From assembly GCF_002906575.1 (NCBI RefSeq), contig NZ_CP026309.1, positions 868,001-932,000 of the forward strand: 64,000 nt of DNA. The letters are read 5' to 3'. Below the pieces are notes generated by a model. It worked only from the letters and a program-made list of their open reading frames with translations, was not told where the DNA came from and made no database searches. The position numbers and the translations under genes are program-made. This DNA is from Salinigranum rubrum (GTDB lineage: Archaea; Halobacteriota; Halobacteria; Halobacteriales; Haloferacaceae). Shown here piece by piece: positions 9,406 through 18,499 of the stretch. The first letter of the stretch is position 1. Every line of letters begins with the position of its first letter.

Positions 9406-10085
9406 TTACTCGTCCGTCCCGCGCTCTCTGAGCGCCTCGTAGCGCGCTCGAGTCTCCTCGAACAGTCGCCGCCCGACGTCGGTCGAGAGCCGCGGTTCGG
9501 CGGTGGCGAAGAACTCGTCGAGCGCCGCGAACTCGCTGTCGAACTCGCCCGCGTACCGCTCGCCGCGCTCGTACGCCAGCGCCTGCAGACACATGTCGAC
9601 GAGGTCCATGTCCTTGACGAACCGCGCGACGTGGGTGTCGCGGCGCTCGTACGCCTCCCACGCCTCCTCGATTGGGGGAAACGGACGGGCCAGTTCGGCC
9701 ATCGCGGCCCGCTCGCGGCGCTCTTTCTCCTCGGCCGAGAGTGGTTGCTTGCTCGGGTCGACACGGGTGGGCACGTCGCCGGTCCGCGCTTCCGCGAGAT
9801 CGTGGACGACCGCCAGTCGGAGCGCGCGGTCGGGGTCGACGCCGGCCTCGTCGGCGAACGCGAGACAGAGCAGGCTCACGCCCCACGTGTGGGCGGCGAC
9901 CGACTCGGGGTCGTCGACACCGCGGAGTTGCCAGCCGGTGCGCCGCTCGTCCTTCAGTGCGAACCCCGCTTCGAGCGCGTCGATGGGGTCGGCCTCGCTC
10001 CTCTCCCGGGCCGCTGCTTCGTCTGCATCGTCATCTGCCGCCTCGCCGACACCGTCGTCCGTCCCCCGTCGTCGCGGTCGGTCAC
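9406..10085 (-). CDS. HD-domain hydrolase, YfbR/HDDC2-like 5'-nucleotidase (frameshifted)
   Basis: Metal-dependent HD phosphohydrolase related to deoxynucleoside 5'-monophosphatases. Metal ligands are visible in AAHTWG, VVHDLAEA and KDMDLVDM. The reading open from 9879 lacks the first ligand region. In-frame upstream sequence restores it (DPIDALEAGFALKDERRTGW). GTG 10085 overlaps the phosphoribosyltransferase stop as GTGA, a typical coupled start, and that frame joins the HD frame if one base is added to the C run at 10063-10067. The corrected gene is 227 codons including stop. It is probably the second gene of a purine salvage operon. An indel error is the simplest explanation. Confidence 0.78.
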
Positions 10086-10783
10086 TCCTCTCCGACCAGT
10101 CGCCAGGCGGACCCGTCCGCGCTCTCGACGACGCCGCGCCGTTCCATCTCGGTCATCACTTCCGGGAGGCGGCCCGGCTGGGCGATCTCCATCTCGATGC
10201 GGTCGATCCGGTGGTACGACGAGAGGTGGTGGCGAACGTCGTCGGTCTCGAACGTCTCCTCGTCGGCCTTCTCCATCACGCCCGAGACGAGGTCGATCAT
10301 GTCCTCGATGAAGTTCCACGGGTAGACCACCCACGCCCACTCGTCGAGGCGCTCGCCGACGTAGTCGGGGTCGAACTCGCTCGTGCCCAGTAGCTGAAGG
10401 GTGGCCGTCCGGACGGCGCTCGGTTCGCGCTCGTGGACGTACTCGTGAGCGCGCTCGATGGAGCCGCCGGTGTCGGCGATGTCGTCGATGATGAGGACGT
10501 CCTTTCCGGCGACGCTCCCCTCCGGCATCGGGTACCGAACCTCGGGTTCGCCCGACTTCTGCGCGGTTCCGACGTAGTGCTCCATCTTCAGGCTCGTCAG
10601 GTCGTCGAGTCCCAGAAAGTCACAGATACACCGGCCCGCGAACCAGCCGCCACGCGCGAGCGCGACGATGACGTCCGGCTCGAACTCGGACGTTTTCACC
10701 TCGTCGGAGACGTCCCGACAGAGGCCGTAGATGTAGTCCCAGTTCGTGATCGTACACTTGAACTCCTCGGGGAGATCACCCAT
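10082..10783 (-). CDS. Purine phosphoribosyltransferase (xanthine/hypoxanthine type)
   Basis: Transfers ribose-5-phosphate from PRPP to a purine base for nucleotide salvage. The 233-aa protein has the type I PRTase PRPP loop VLIIDDIADTGGS at about residues 91-105 and an N-terminal ALARGGWFAGR substrate loop. After about residue 165 it carries an extra C-terminal winged-helix-like region (DDVRHHLSSYHRIDRIEMEI) seen in haloarchaeal Gpt-like proteins. Its stop overlaps the start of the HD hydrolase, linking base salvage with nucleotide dephosphorylation. The exact base preference cannot be read from sequence. Confidence 0.85.
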   Translation of the reverse strand: MGDLPEEFKCTITNWDYIYGLCRDVSDEVKTSEFEPDVIVALARGGWFAGRCICDFLGLDDLTSLKMEHYVGTAQKSGEPEVRYPMPEGSVAGKDVLIIDDIADTGGSIERAHEYVHEREPSAVRTATLQLLGTSEFDPDYVGERLDEWAWVVYPWNFIEDMIDLVSGVMEKADEETFETDDVRHHLSSYHRIDRIEMEIAQPGRLPEVMTEMERRGVVESADGSAWRLVGEE

Positions 10784-10911
10784 GTCTCTCGGTCACCGTT
10801 CGTGATAGGGTGTGGCGAGGTTGTTAAGAGACCCGACTCGCACGCCCGGTATCGGCGTCATAACTTTAACACGTCTTCGTGTCTGTTAACGTGTCACACA
10901 GTGGTTCCATC

Positions 10912-11076
10912 ATGCACACCTGCACCAACTGTAATTCGTTCGTTACGCCCGACTTCGTCCGCGTCTTCGGCACGGAGGACGACCGCGTGTTCGGTTGTCC
11001 CCACTGTGCGAACATGCGCGAACTGATGCAAGGACTCGGCGCCCGCAACCCGGAGGAGAACACGTCCCTCTCCTGA
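10912..11076 (+). CDS. Small zinc-ribbon protein (DUF7563-like)
   Basis: This tiny protein has two Cys-x2-Cys knuckles (CTNC and CPHC) spaced for a zinc ribbon: HTCTNCNSFVTPDFVRVFG and DDRVFGCPHCANMRELM. Haloarchaea encode many such single-ribbon proteins of unknown role, probably nucleic-acid or protein binding. ATG 10912 is used. In-frame GTGs at 10879 and 10891 are possible and would add up to 11 residues; an AT-rich stretch at 10858-10870 fits leaderless transcription from GTG 10891. Confidence 0.75.
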   Translation: MHTCTNCNSFVTPDFVRVFGTEDDRVFGCPHCANMRELMQGLGARNPEENTSLS

Positions 11077-11260
11077 GACGGCCCGTTGTGAGTCCGTTCC
11101 GCCCGTCGCCGTCTTCAGGGAGGGCGACCGGGACACGGCCACGACAGGTCTTCCGACTCTCCGACGGCGTCTCACACCGCACGGCCGACCGCACACACGG
11201 CACACCGTGCACTGAACGCGGAGACGGTGGCTTCTTGAGTCGCCCACCCGTCTCGCGGGC

Positions 11261-12199
11261 ATGACCACCGCGTGTCGAACGCTCCTCGTCGACGCCTTCA
11301 CCGACGAACCGCTCACGGGGAACCCCGCCGGTGTCGTGCCCGACGCCGGCGACCTCACGGAGGACCAGATGCAGGCCATCGCGCGCGAACTCGGCGCGAG
11401 CGAGACGGCGTTCGTCCGTCCCTCCTCGGAGGCGCTCCACCGCGTCCGGTACTTCACGCCCTCTCAGGAGGTCGACCTCTGCGGCCACGCGACCGTCGCC
11501 GCGTTCTCGCTTCTGGCGCGCGAGGGCGCACTCGACCCCGGCACGCACGAGGTGGCGACCAACGTCGGGACGGTCGGAATCGACATCGAGACCGAGGCTG
11601 GCGACGACGCCCCGCTCGTGTGGCTCACCGGTCGGGAGCCCACGGTCGAACTCGTCGACCTCGACTACGCTCGCGTCGGTGAGGCGCTCGGCATCGACCC
11701 GGCGGCGCTCGAAGACGTCGGCGCGGACCTCCCGCCCGCGGTGGCGTCGACCGGTCTGCCGTGGCTCTGTGTCCCCGTCAACTTCCTCTCCCACCTCGGC
11801 GGTGCAGCGCCGCAGGCTGACCTCGTCGAGGCCCTCGCGACCGAACACGACGCGGCCGGCGTCTACGCGTTCACGTTCGACACGCTCGATTCCGACTCCG
11901 CGCTCCACGCCCGGGCGTTCGCCCCGGGTATCGGCGTCACGGAGGACCCCGTGACCGGGACGGCCGCCGCCGCCTGCGCGGCGTATCTCCGCCACGTCGA
12001 CGTCTACGACGACGAGCAGGGGTACGCCGACCTCCGATTCGAGCAGGGACACTTCGTCGACCGGCCCGGCCTCGTCCGCACGCGGGTCACCGACGACGAG
12101 GACGGCCCCGAGGTCGCCGTCGGCGGCACGGCGACGGTGGCGCTCGACGGGACGCTCTCCGTCCCTGCCCCCGAGGACGACGACATCGTCGTCGCCTGA
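11261..12199 (+). CDS. PhzF family epimerase/isomerase-like protein
   Basis: This 312-aa protein has the two-lobed PhzF/diaminopimelate-epimerase fold. Diagnostic strings are VDAFTDEPLTGNPAGVV near the N-terminus, LGASETAFV carrying the family catalytic Glu, EVDLCGHATVAAF, and EDPVTGTAAAACAAYL in the second lobe. Known PhzF acts in phenazine synthesis, but most homologues have no assigned substrate and this organism shows no phenazine genes here. Length is normal. It stands alone, 62 nt before a histidine kinase with its own TATA box. Confidence 0.9.
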   Translation: MTTACRTLLVDAFTDEPLTGNPAGVVPDAGDLTEDQMQAIARELGASETAFVRPSSEALHRVRYFTPSQEVDLCGHATVAAFSLLAREGALDPGTHEVATNVGTVGIDIETEAGDDAPLVWLTGREPTVELVDLDYARVGEALGIDPAALEDVGADLPPAVASTGLPWLCVPVNFLSHLGGAAPQADLVEALATEHDAAGVYAFTFDTLDSDSALHARAFAPGIGVTEDPVTGTAAAACAAYLRHVDVYDDEQGYADLRFEQGHFVDRPGLVRTRVTDDEDGPEVAVGGTATVALDGTLSVPAPEDDDIVVA

Positions 12200-12233
12200 C
12201 CGGTTTTCGCTGGTGATACCACGGCCGAATCCG

Positions 12234-12240
12234 TTTTATA
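12234..12240 (+). promoter_or_regulatory. TATA box of the GAF/PAS histidine kinase gene
   Basis: TTTTATA lies 22-28 nt before ATG 12262, the spacing expected for a leaderless haloarchaeal transcript. It shows that the kinase is transcribed independently of the phzF-like gene. Confidence 0.55.
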
Positions 12241-12261
12241 CGTCCGATTTCGATATCGGCC

Positions 12262-14322
12262 ATGAGTCCCGCCGGCTGTCGTCCGACGGCCACCATCGGT
12301 CGGCGCGAGCGCGTTCTCCTGGTCGACGCGTCAACGACGTTCGTCGACCGGGCGAAAGGGGCACTGACGCGCGACGAACCGGCCGTCGTGCTCACGACGG
12401 CCGACCCCGACGCGGCGCTCACGTCGCTGGCGTCGGCCGACTGTCTCCTGCTCGGTGCGGCGTCAGACGAACACGAGCGGACGCGACCACGAGCGGCGTT
12501 CGTCGAGACGGTGCGCGAACGGGACGCGACGCTGCCGGTCGTCGTCGCGGTCGACCCGGGCGACTCGGCGACCGTCGACGCGGTGCTCGCGGCCGGCGCG
12601 ACGGACGTCGTCGACCCGGACGCCCCAGACGCGCTCCTCGCGGCACGCCTGCGGAACGCCCTCGCGCGTCGGACGCGCAGAGGAGGTGAGTTGGTCGGTG
12701 AGGCGGAGCGCCCCGACGACGCTCCCGACCCGACCGTCCTCCAGCGGGAACTGGACGACGTCCAGCGGTCGCTTCACGACCTGTACACGGTGACGACGGA
12801 CGCGAGCCTCTCGCTCGACGAGCGCATCGAGCGGACGCTCGCGCTCGTCTGCGACCGGATCGACGTGCGCCTCGGTTTCCTGACTCGAATCGACGACGAC
12901 ACCCAGCGCATCGTCCACGCGGTCGGCGACCATCCCCTCCTCCAGCCCGGCGAGTCGTGTCCGCTCTCGACGTCGTACTGCCGGCGGACGCTCGAGGCCG
13001 ACGGCCTCCTCGCGGTCGGTCACGCGGCTGTGGACGAGGGCTGGGAGGACGACCCCGGCTACGAACTGTTCGGGCTGGAGTGTTACCTCGGCGGGAGGGT
13101 CAGCGTCGACGGCGACCTGTACGGGACGCTCTGCTTCGCCGACACCGAGCCCCGAAACGAGCCGTTCACCGAGTCACAGACCGCGTTCGTCGAACTGCTG
13201 ACGCGGTGGGTGAGCTACGAACTCGAACGCGAACGGCACGAGCGCGACCTCCAGCGGGCGACCCGGCGGTTCCGCGCGCTGTTCGACAACCCGCGGACGT
13301 TCGCCGGCATCCTCGACCCCGACGGGACGCTCCGCGAGGTGAACGACACGGCGCGGTCGACGCTTTCGGACCCCGACTCGGCCGTCGGCCTGCCCTTCTG
13401 GGACACCCCGTGGTGGGCGCCCGACGACGACTCGGTCGCGACCGTCAGAGACGCCGTGGAGGCGGCTTCGGGCGGGGAAGCCGCGTCGTTCGAGTGCCGG
13501 TACTTCCCCCAGGAGGGTGCCGGGACGGTCAGTGCCACCATCTATCCCGTCTACGGTGCGCTCGCCGAGGACGAGGTGCTCGGCGGCGGTACGTTCGACG
13601 CCGCAGCGACCGACGACGCCGAGGTGGTCTCGCTGATGGCCGTCGGCACCGACACGACGACGCGAACCGAACAGGCCGAACAGCTCAGGCGACAACGCGA
13701 CCGGCTCGAGGAGTTCGCCTCGGTCGTCTCACACGACCTCCGAAGCCCGCTGGAGGTCGCCCGTGGCCGACTCCACCTGTACGAGAAGACCGGCGACGGG
13801 GAGAACCTCGGGGACGTCAAGGCCTCCCTCGACCGGATGTCGACGCTCATCGACGACCTCCTCGACCTGGCGCGGCAGGGCGAGGCCGTGTCGAACCCCA
13901 CCTCGACGTCGGTCTCCGACGTCGCCCGCCGGGCGTGGAACACCGTCGCGACCGACGAAGCCACGCTCGCGGTCGACCTCGACTCGGACCTCACCGTCGA
14001 CGCCGACCCGAGTCGCCTCCGACAGCTGTTCGAGAACCTCTTTCGGAACTCGGTCGAACACGGTTCGACCGACGGGGAGCGGGTCACCATCAGACTCGTC
14101 GCGCTGGACGACCGACGGGGATTCGCCGTCGAGGACGACGGCGTCGGTATCGCCCCGGACGACCGCGAACAGGTCTTCGAGCGCGGCGTCACGACGAACC
14201 AGGCGGGGACGGGTTTCGGCCTCGCGATCGTCGAGCGCGTCGTCGAAGCACACGGCTGGCGAATCGACGTCACCGAGAGCGCGGCTGGCGGGGCGCGGTT
14301 CGAGGTGTCGTTCGACTCCTGA
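12262..14322 (+). CDS. Receiver-like/GAF/PAS sensor histidine kinase
   Basis: This 686-aa soluble sensor kinase contains a receiver-like domain (about 14-135), a GAF domain (about 170-320), a PAS domain (about 330-455) and a kinase core. The H-box is FASVVSHDLRSPLEVARG and the ATP-binding N-box is LFENLFRNSVEHG, followed by DDGVGIAPDDREQVFERG and GTGFGLAIV. The receiver lacks the usual phospho-acceptor: the SADCLLLGAAS strand has Gly where Asp is expected, so it probably acts as a binding or dimerisation module. There are no membrane segments, so it likely senses an intracellular cue. No partner regulator is adjacent. Confidence 0.88.
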   Translation: MSPAGCRPTATIGRRERVLLVDASTTFVDRAKGALTRDEPAVVLTTADPDAALTSLASADCLLLGAASDEHERTRPRAAFVETVRERDATLPVVVAVDPGDSATVDAVLAAGATDVVDPDAPDALLAARLRNALARRTRRGGELVGEAERPDDAPDPTVLQRELDDVQRSLHDLYTVTTDASLSLDERIERTLALVCDRIDVRLGFLTRIDDDTQRIVHAVGDHPLLQPGESCPLSTSYCRRTLEADGLLAVGHAAVDEGWEDDPGYELFGLECYLGGRVSVDGDLYGTLCFADTEPRNEPFTESQTAFVELLTRWVSYELERERHERDLQRATRRFRALFDNPRTFAGILDPDGTLREVNDTARSTLSDPDSAVGLPFWDTPWWAPDDDSVATVRDAVEAASGGEAASFECRYFPQEGAGTVSATIYPVYGALAEDEVLGGGTFDAAATDDAEVVSLMAVGTDTTTRTEQAEQLRRQRDRLEEFASVVSHDLRSPLEVARGRLHLYEKTGDGENLGDVKASLDRMSTLIDDLLDLARQGEAVSNPTSTSVSDVARRAWNTVATDEATLAVDLDSDLTVDADPSRLRQLFENLFRNSVEHGSTDGERVTIRLVALDDRRGFAVEDDGVGIAPDDREQVFERGVTTNQAGTGFGLAIVERVVEAHGWRIDVTESAAGGARFEVSFDS

Positions 14323-14355
14323 TCTCTGCTCCGTCGCGCCGACTGACCCGGACCG

Positions 14356-15138
14356 TCAGCCGATGTACCGGAGGTCGTCGTCGGTCGGGACCGACCCCTG
14401 CTGATCCTGCATCTCCTGGATCTTGCCGACGACCTCCTCCATCTCCTCGGCGCGCTCTTCGAGCGCCTCGAAGCTGACGTCGAAGCCGAGGACGTCTTCG
14501 AGCACGACGAGGACGGCCTGTGCGCTCTTGGGGTCGACGAGGTAGCCGCTCGTCTCGCCCATCAGACAGGCGACTTCGAGGCCGCGGCGTCCGCCCAGGC
14601 CGAGCATGAGCCCCGAGACGCCGACGACGCCGCCCGCCGGTTCGTCCTCGCGGAACTCGACGCCGACGTCTTCGAGCGCCTCGATGTGCTCCCCGGCCGA
14701 CACCGCACCGAGGACGCTCGGCTCCTCGACCAGTTCGCCGGTCGGGACCCCACCGAGCGCGAACACCTGCTGGACGCCTATCTCCTCGGCGAGGTCGAGA
14801 AACGCCTCCGTCAGGCGGTAGTGACCCGCGTTCGTCTGCGCCTGATGGTCCCCCGTCAGCACGAGGAGGTCGATACCGTCGGTCTCGTCGTCGGTCGCCT
14901 CGTCGGCGATGGTGACGGCGTGGAGCTCCGCCGACGCGAGTTCGGCGACGCCGTCGGTGATGGTTACCTGCGGCGGGAACTCGGTCGCGTACACCCGCCG
15001 TACGACCTCGCTCTCGAACTCTTCGAGGAGGTGTTCGACCGCCAGCTTCCCGACGTGGCCGACGCCCGGGAGCCCCTCGATGAGTATCGGGTCCGACAGC
15101 TCCGGCTCCGCCAACACCTCGACTTCGATGTCATCCAT
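14356..15138 (-). CDS. PAC2 family (proteasome assembly chaperone-like) protein
   Basis: This 260-aa protein matches the archaeal PAC2/COG2047 group: IEGLPGVGHVGKLAVEHLLE at the start, LLVLTGDHQAQTNAGHY in the middle, ALGGVPTGELVE, and a C-terminal helical acidic tail. In many archaea it follows nop10 in the L44e-S27e-aIF2a operon. Here a plus-strand histidine kinase sits between nop10 and this gene, while PAC2 keeps the minus orientation. Function is inferred from eukaryotic proteasome chaperones and is not established in archaea. Confidence 0.87.
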   Translation of the reverse strand: MDDIEVEVLAEPELSDPILIEGLPGVGHVGKLAVEHLLEEFESEVVRRVYATEFPPQVTITDGVAELASAELHAVTIADEATDDETDGIDLLVLTGDHQAQTNAGHYRLTEAFLDLAEEIGVQQVFALGGVPTGELVEEPSVLGAVSAGEHIEALEDVGVEFREDEPAGGVVGVSGLMLGLGGRRGLEVACLMGETSGYLVDPKSAQAVLVVLEDVLGFDVSFEALEERAEEMEEVVGKIQEMQDQQGSVPTDDDLRYIG

Positions 15139-15329
15139 GTGCTCTAGTCGTGGCGGCGGGTCATAAGAGGGCGTTGGTCGGTGATGGGGCGTGGGAGACG
15201 AGTGCGCGGCTCTCGGTTCTGCGACCGATCGCGACGCCCGTCCCGAACGTGTCGGCGCCGTGTCCTCAGGTTATCAGGTGTGAATGTCGAACGGATAGGT
15301 TTTGATACTCCACCCTGCCACTGTGGACA

Positions 15330-16826
15330 ATGGACACTACGCCGGTCGAGACGGTGCTGCTCGACCGCACCCTCGACATCGTCGTGCTCCTCGACGAGTC
15401 GGGCCGCTTCCGATACGCGAACTCCGCGGTCGAGCGTGTACTCGGCTACGCGCCCGACGACGTTCTGGGGCGGGACGCCCTCTCCCTCGTCCACCCTGAC
15501 GACCGTCCACGCGTCTCCTCGGTGTTCACGCGCCTCGTCGACGCCGCTCCTCGCGACGCCGACGCACGGGCGCTGTCGCCCACGGAGTTTCGCTACCGCG
15601 CGGCGGACGGCTCGTGGGTCTGGCTGGCCGCGCAGATGTCGACCGAACCGGCGCTCGGCTCCGACGAGTACGTCGTCACCTGTCGCGACGTCAGCCCGCG
15701 GCGAGAGGCCGAGGCGGAACAGCGCCGCACTCACCAGCGGTTCCTCACCATCACCGAACACACCAACGACGTCCTCTGGATGTTCTCGGGCGACTACTCG
15801 GAGGTGCTGTTCATCAACTCGGCGTACGAGACGGTGTGGGGACGGTCGGTCGACGACCTTCGGGCCGACCCGACCGATTTCATCAACGGCGTCCACCCCG
15901 CGGACCGTGACCGGGTCCACGAGACGATGGCGCGGCTCTCCGACGGCGAGTCGGTCGACCTCGAATACCGCGTCGACGCCACCAACAGCTACCGGACGTG
16001 GGTCTGGGTCCAGGGGTACCCGCTCGTCGACGACGACGGATCGGTCTCGGCCGTCGTCGGCTTCGCCCGGGACGTGACCGACCGACGCGAGCGCGAGCGC
16101 CAACTCCTCGTGATGGACCGCCTCCTCCGTCACAACCTCCGCAACGAGATGAACCTCATCCTCGGACACGCGGAACAGGCCCGCTCGAACGGGGGCGAAG
16201 CCGTCGAAGCCGACGTCGCCCGCATCGTCCGGGCGGGCGAACACCTCCTGCGGACGGTCGACAAGGAGCGAGACGTCGTCGGCCTCCTCACCAACGACCC
16301 GGACCCCGTCGTCGTCGACCTCGTCGCGGTGACGACGGACATCTGCGGACGCGTCCGGGAGCGGTATCCGGAGGCGACCATCGAGGTGTCGCTTCCGGAG
16401 ACGGTCGACGTCCGTGCGGTTCCGAAGCTCTCTCTCGCCATCTACGAACTCCTCACGAACGCCGTCGAACACGCCGACGTGGACGACCCGACGGTCACGC
16501 TCACCGTCAGGGTCGACCACGAGGACGATGGCGACGGGGAAAGCGTCGTCGGCAGCGATGACGGGGTCGCCGACAGCGACGACGACGGGGCCGGTGGCAC
16601 GAGCGACGCCCGGACGGTCACGCTCTCGGTCGCTGACGAGTGCCCGCCGATTCCGATCCAGGAGATCCGTGTCCTCCGCGGCGAGCGCGACGTCCGCTCC
16701 GTCTACCACGGCAGCGGACTGGGGCTGTGGCTCGTCTACTGGGCCGTCGACCGTTCCGGTGGCGACCTCGCGTTCGGAAGCGGGACGCGGGGGAACACGG
16801 TCTCGGTCACGCTGGACGCGGCCTGA
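15330..16826 (+). CDS. PAS/PAS sensor histidine kinase
   Basis: This 498-aa kinase has two PAS domains: about 8-120 (LDESGRFRYANSAVERVLGY) and about 130-250 (TNDVLWMFSGDYSEVLFINS). A phosphoacceptor helix MDRLLRHNLRNEMNLILGHA and an ATPase domain follow (IYELLTNAVEHA, then GSGLGLWLVYWAVDR). An acidic Asp/Gly-rich insertion of about 35 residues interrupts the ATPase domain near 395-430, an unusual place that may be a flexible loop. It is soluble. It is transcribed opposite to its neighbours and lies inside what is usually one operon (nop10 to PAC2), suggesting insertion. Confidence 0.87.
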   Translation: MDTTPVETVLLDRTLDIVVLLDESGRFRYANSAVERVLGYAPDDVLGRDALSLVHPDDRPRVSSVFTRLVDAAPRDADARALSPTEFRYRAADGSWVWLAAQMSTEPALGSDEYVVTCRDVSPRREAEAEQRRTHQRFLTITEHTNDVLWMFSGDYSEVLFINSAYETVWGRSVDDLRADPTDFINGVHPADRDRVHETMARLSDGESVDLEYRVDATNSYRTWVWVQGYPLVDDDGSVSAVVGFARDVTDRRERERQLLVMDRLLRHNLRNEMNLILGHAEQARSNGGEAVEADVARIVRAGEHLLRTVDKERDVVGLLTNDPDPVVVDLVAVTTDICGRVRERYPEATIEVSLPETVDVRAVPKLSLAIYELLTNAVEHADVDDPTVTLTVRVDHEDDGDGESVVGSDDGVADSDDDGAGGTSDARTVTLSVADECPPIPIQEIRVLRGERDVRSVYHGSGLGLWLVYWAVDRSGGDLAFGSGTRGNTVSVTLDAA

Positions 16827-16841
16827 CGGTAGCGACCCCGG

Positions 16842-17042
16842 TCAGTCGGGCGCTTCCCCATCTCCGCGACGCCTGCGTTTCAACCGCCGCCGGTACTCGC
16901 CGTAGGCGTCGGTGGGGTCGAACGGGGCCGGGGCGCTGTTCGTGGTTTCGGAGCCACAGACGGGACAGGTGTCGGAGAGGGCGTACACGGGCCGGTCGTG
17001 CGCCTCGCGCCAGGCGGCACAGACCCGGATGTCGGACTTCAT
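16842..17042 (-). CDS. nop10: RNA-protein complex protein Nop10
   Basis: Nop10 is a core protein of H/ACA ribonucleoprotein, which guides pseudouridylation of rRNA. The 66-aa sequence is full length: MKSDIRVCAAWREAH, PVYALSDTCPVCGSETTNSA and PAPFDPTDAYGEYRRRLKRR. The zinc-ribbon half is partial in the archaeal way: one Cys in the first knuckle and CPVC in the second. It is the last gene of the L44e-S27e-aIF2a operon, starting 16 nt after aIF2a ends. Confidence 0.92.
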   Translation of the reverse strand: MKSDIRVCAAWREAHDRPVYALSDTCPVCGSETTNSAPAPFDPTDAYGEYRRRLKRRRRGDGEAPD

Positions 17043-17058
17043 CTCACGCTCGACGGCC

Positions 17059-17859
17059 CTACTCGTCGTCTTCGTGTCGCTCGCGGTGGTACGTGGCGGT
17101 CCCGCCGTGGGACTCGATGACCGACCGCGCGCGTCCGGCGGCCGTTTCGAGTTCGGACTCGGCCGTCTTGTAGTCGGGCGCGCGAACCTTGATGCGGTAC
17201 TCGGGCGACCCGACGTACGTCACCTCGAGCTCGATCCCCTCGGGCACGTCGCCGTTGCCGCCGGCGGCCTTGAGCGCCTCGCGGATGTGCTCGACGCCGT
17301 CGCCGACCGGACAGCGGAGGTCGACGTAGCCCGTCACGTTCACGTACGGGACGGAGACGTTCTCGCGGGCGGTCTCGACGAACGCTTCGACCTCTTCTTC
17401 GTCTAAGTCGACGTCTTCGAGCGCGGCAGCGCCGTGGATGGCCGCCTGCTCGAACCCGTCGTAGAGGCTGTCGAACTCCGCGAGGACGGCGTTCGCGACG
17501 GCCGAGTACTGCTCGTCGGAGACGTCTTCGCCGAAGGCGAGCGACATCCACTTGTCGGCCTTCTGCTCGTTCTTCCACTCCTGGATCTTCTCCTTGCGCT
17601 GGTGCTCGTTGACGTCCTTGATCGAGAGGTCGATCTGCTGTGAGGACTCGTTGACGTCGAGCACCTTCGCGACGACCGTTTGTCCCTCGCGGACGTGGTC
17701 GCGGACGTTCTTGATCCAGCCCGAGGCCACCTCCGAAATGTGAGCCAGACCGCGCTTGTCCTCGTACTCTTCGAGGTCGATGAAGACGCCGAAGTCGGCG
17801 ATGTCGTCGACCTTGCCGACCACGAGTTCGCCTTTGTCGGGCCAGCCACTGTACTTCAT
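17059..17859 (-). CDS. eif2a: Translation initiation factor aIF2 subunit alpha
   Basis: Alpha subunit of aIF2, which brings initiator Met-tRNA to the ribosome. The 266-aa protein has an S1/OB domain at the N-terminus ([39 protein letters not shown]), the Ser-region [19 protein letters not shown], a helical middle domain, and a C-terminal alpha-beta domain ([18 protein letters not shown]) that binds the gamma subunit. Length is normal. It is the third gene of the operon with S27e 11 nt upstream. The initiator tRNA that it handles is encoded at 24673. Confidence 0.95.
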   Translation of the reverse strand: MKYSGWPDKGELVVGKVDDIADFGVFIDLEEYEDKRGLAHISEVASGWIKNVRDHVREGQTVVAKVLDVNESSQQIDLSIKDVNEHQRKEKIQEWKNEQKADKWMSLAFGEDVSDEQYSAVANAVLAEFDSLYDGFEQAAIHGAAALEDVDLDEEEVEAFVETARENVSVPYVNVTGYVDLRCPVGDGVEHIREALKAAGGNGDVPEGIELEVTYVGSPEYRIKVRAPDYKTAESELETAAGRARSVIESHGGTATYHRERHEDDE

Positions 17860-17870
17860 CTGTAACCCCC

Positions 17871-18044
17871 TCAGCGGGCCTCGACGGTTTCGACGATTTC
17901 GTGGTCGATCTGTGCCTTCCCGCCCGTGGGCGTCGCCAGCGTCGTGCCGCAGACGGCGCAGTTGACAGCGGTCGACGCCTTACCGAAGACGATCTGTTCG
18001 TTCTCGCAGTCGGTGCACTTGACGCGGTAGTACGAGCCTGCCAT
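17871..18044 (-). CDS. rps27e: 30S ribosomal protein S27e
   Basis: A 57-aa zinc-ribbon ribosomal protein of the archaeal/eukaryotic small subunit. The two knuckles CTDC and CAVC are intact ([32 protein letters not shown]). The start ATG 18044 lies 2 nt from the L44e stop, so the two are translationally linked. It is too short for many gene finders, but family match and position are unambiguous. Confidence 0.96.
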   Translation of the reverse strand: MAGSYYRVKCTDCENEQIVFGKASTAVNCAVCGTTLATPTGGKAQIDHEIVETVEAR

Positions 18045-18046
18045 GG

Positions 18047-18328
18047 TTACTCCTGGAACTCCAGTCGGCCGGCGCGCCAGCCCTCGCGCATGTGCGCCTT
18101 GCCACAGTCGGAACAGCGGTACTTCAGGTGGGTCTTCTTCGTCGGCTTGTCGCCACCGGGCACCTTCGAGAACTTGCCGGCGTTCCCGATGGTGGCCTCG
18201 CCACGGCGCTCCTGGCGGGCGGCCCACTTCATCCCCGTCGCGCGGCCGGTACGGACCTTCTCGACCTCGTGTTCGTGGTGCGCGTTGCAGTGCGGACAGT
18301 ACGTATTAAATCGGCGAGGTATCTGCAT
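18047..18328 (-). CDS. rpl44e: 50S ribosomal protein L44e
   Basis: A 93-aa large-subunit protein with a zinc-binding motif (CPHC and CSDC) at the tRNA exit region. It starts [20 protein letters not shown], has the basic centre [20 protein letters not shown] and ends with [20 protein letters not shown] 18328 heads the operon L44e-S27e-aIF2a-Nop10. The promoter would lie at about 18340-18375, where TTTTAACG-like bases occur on the minus strand. Confidence 0.96.
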   Translation of the reverse strand: MQIPRRFNTYCPHCNAHHEHEVEKVRTGRATGMKWAARQERRGEATIGNAGKFSKVPGGDKPTKKTHLKYRCSDCGKAHMREGWRAGRLEFQE

Positions 18329-18499
18329 GTTATCTACCTTGCCGGGTTTTTGACGTCGCTCGTTAAAACCCGTTTGGTTCTTCTCTCGCTCGTGGGGGCT
18401 CCTCGCCGTTCGACAGTAGTTCACACGCGGTTCGGTGTGGTCCGCCCCGGCGAACGAACGTCTCGGGGTATTTTTGTCGGGACGTACAAGCCCCCTCCC

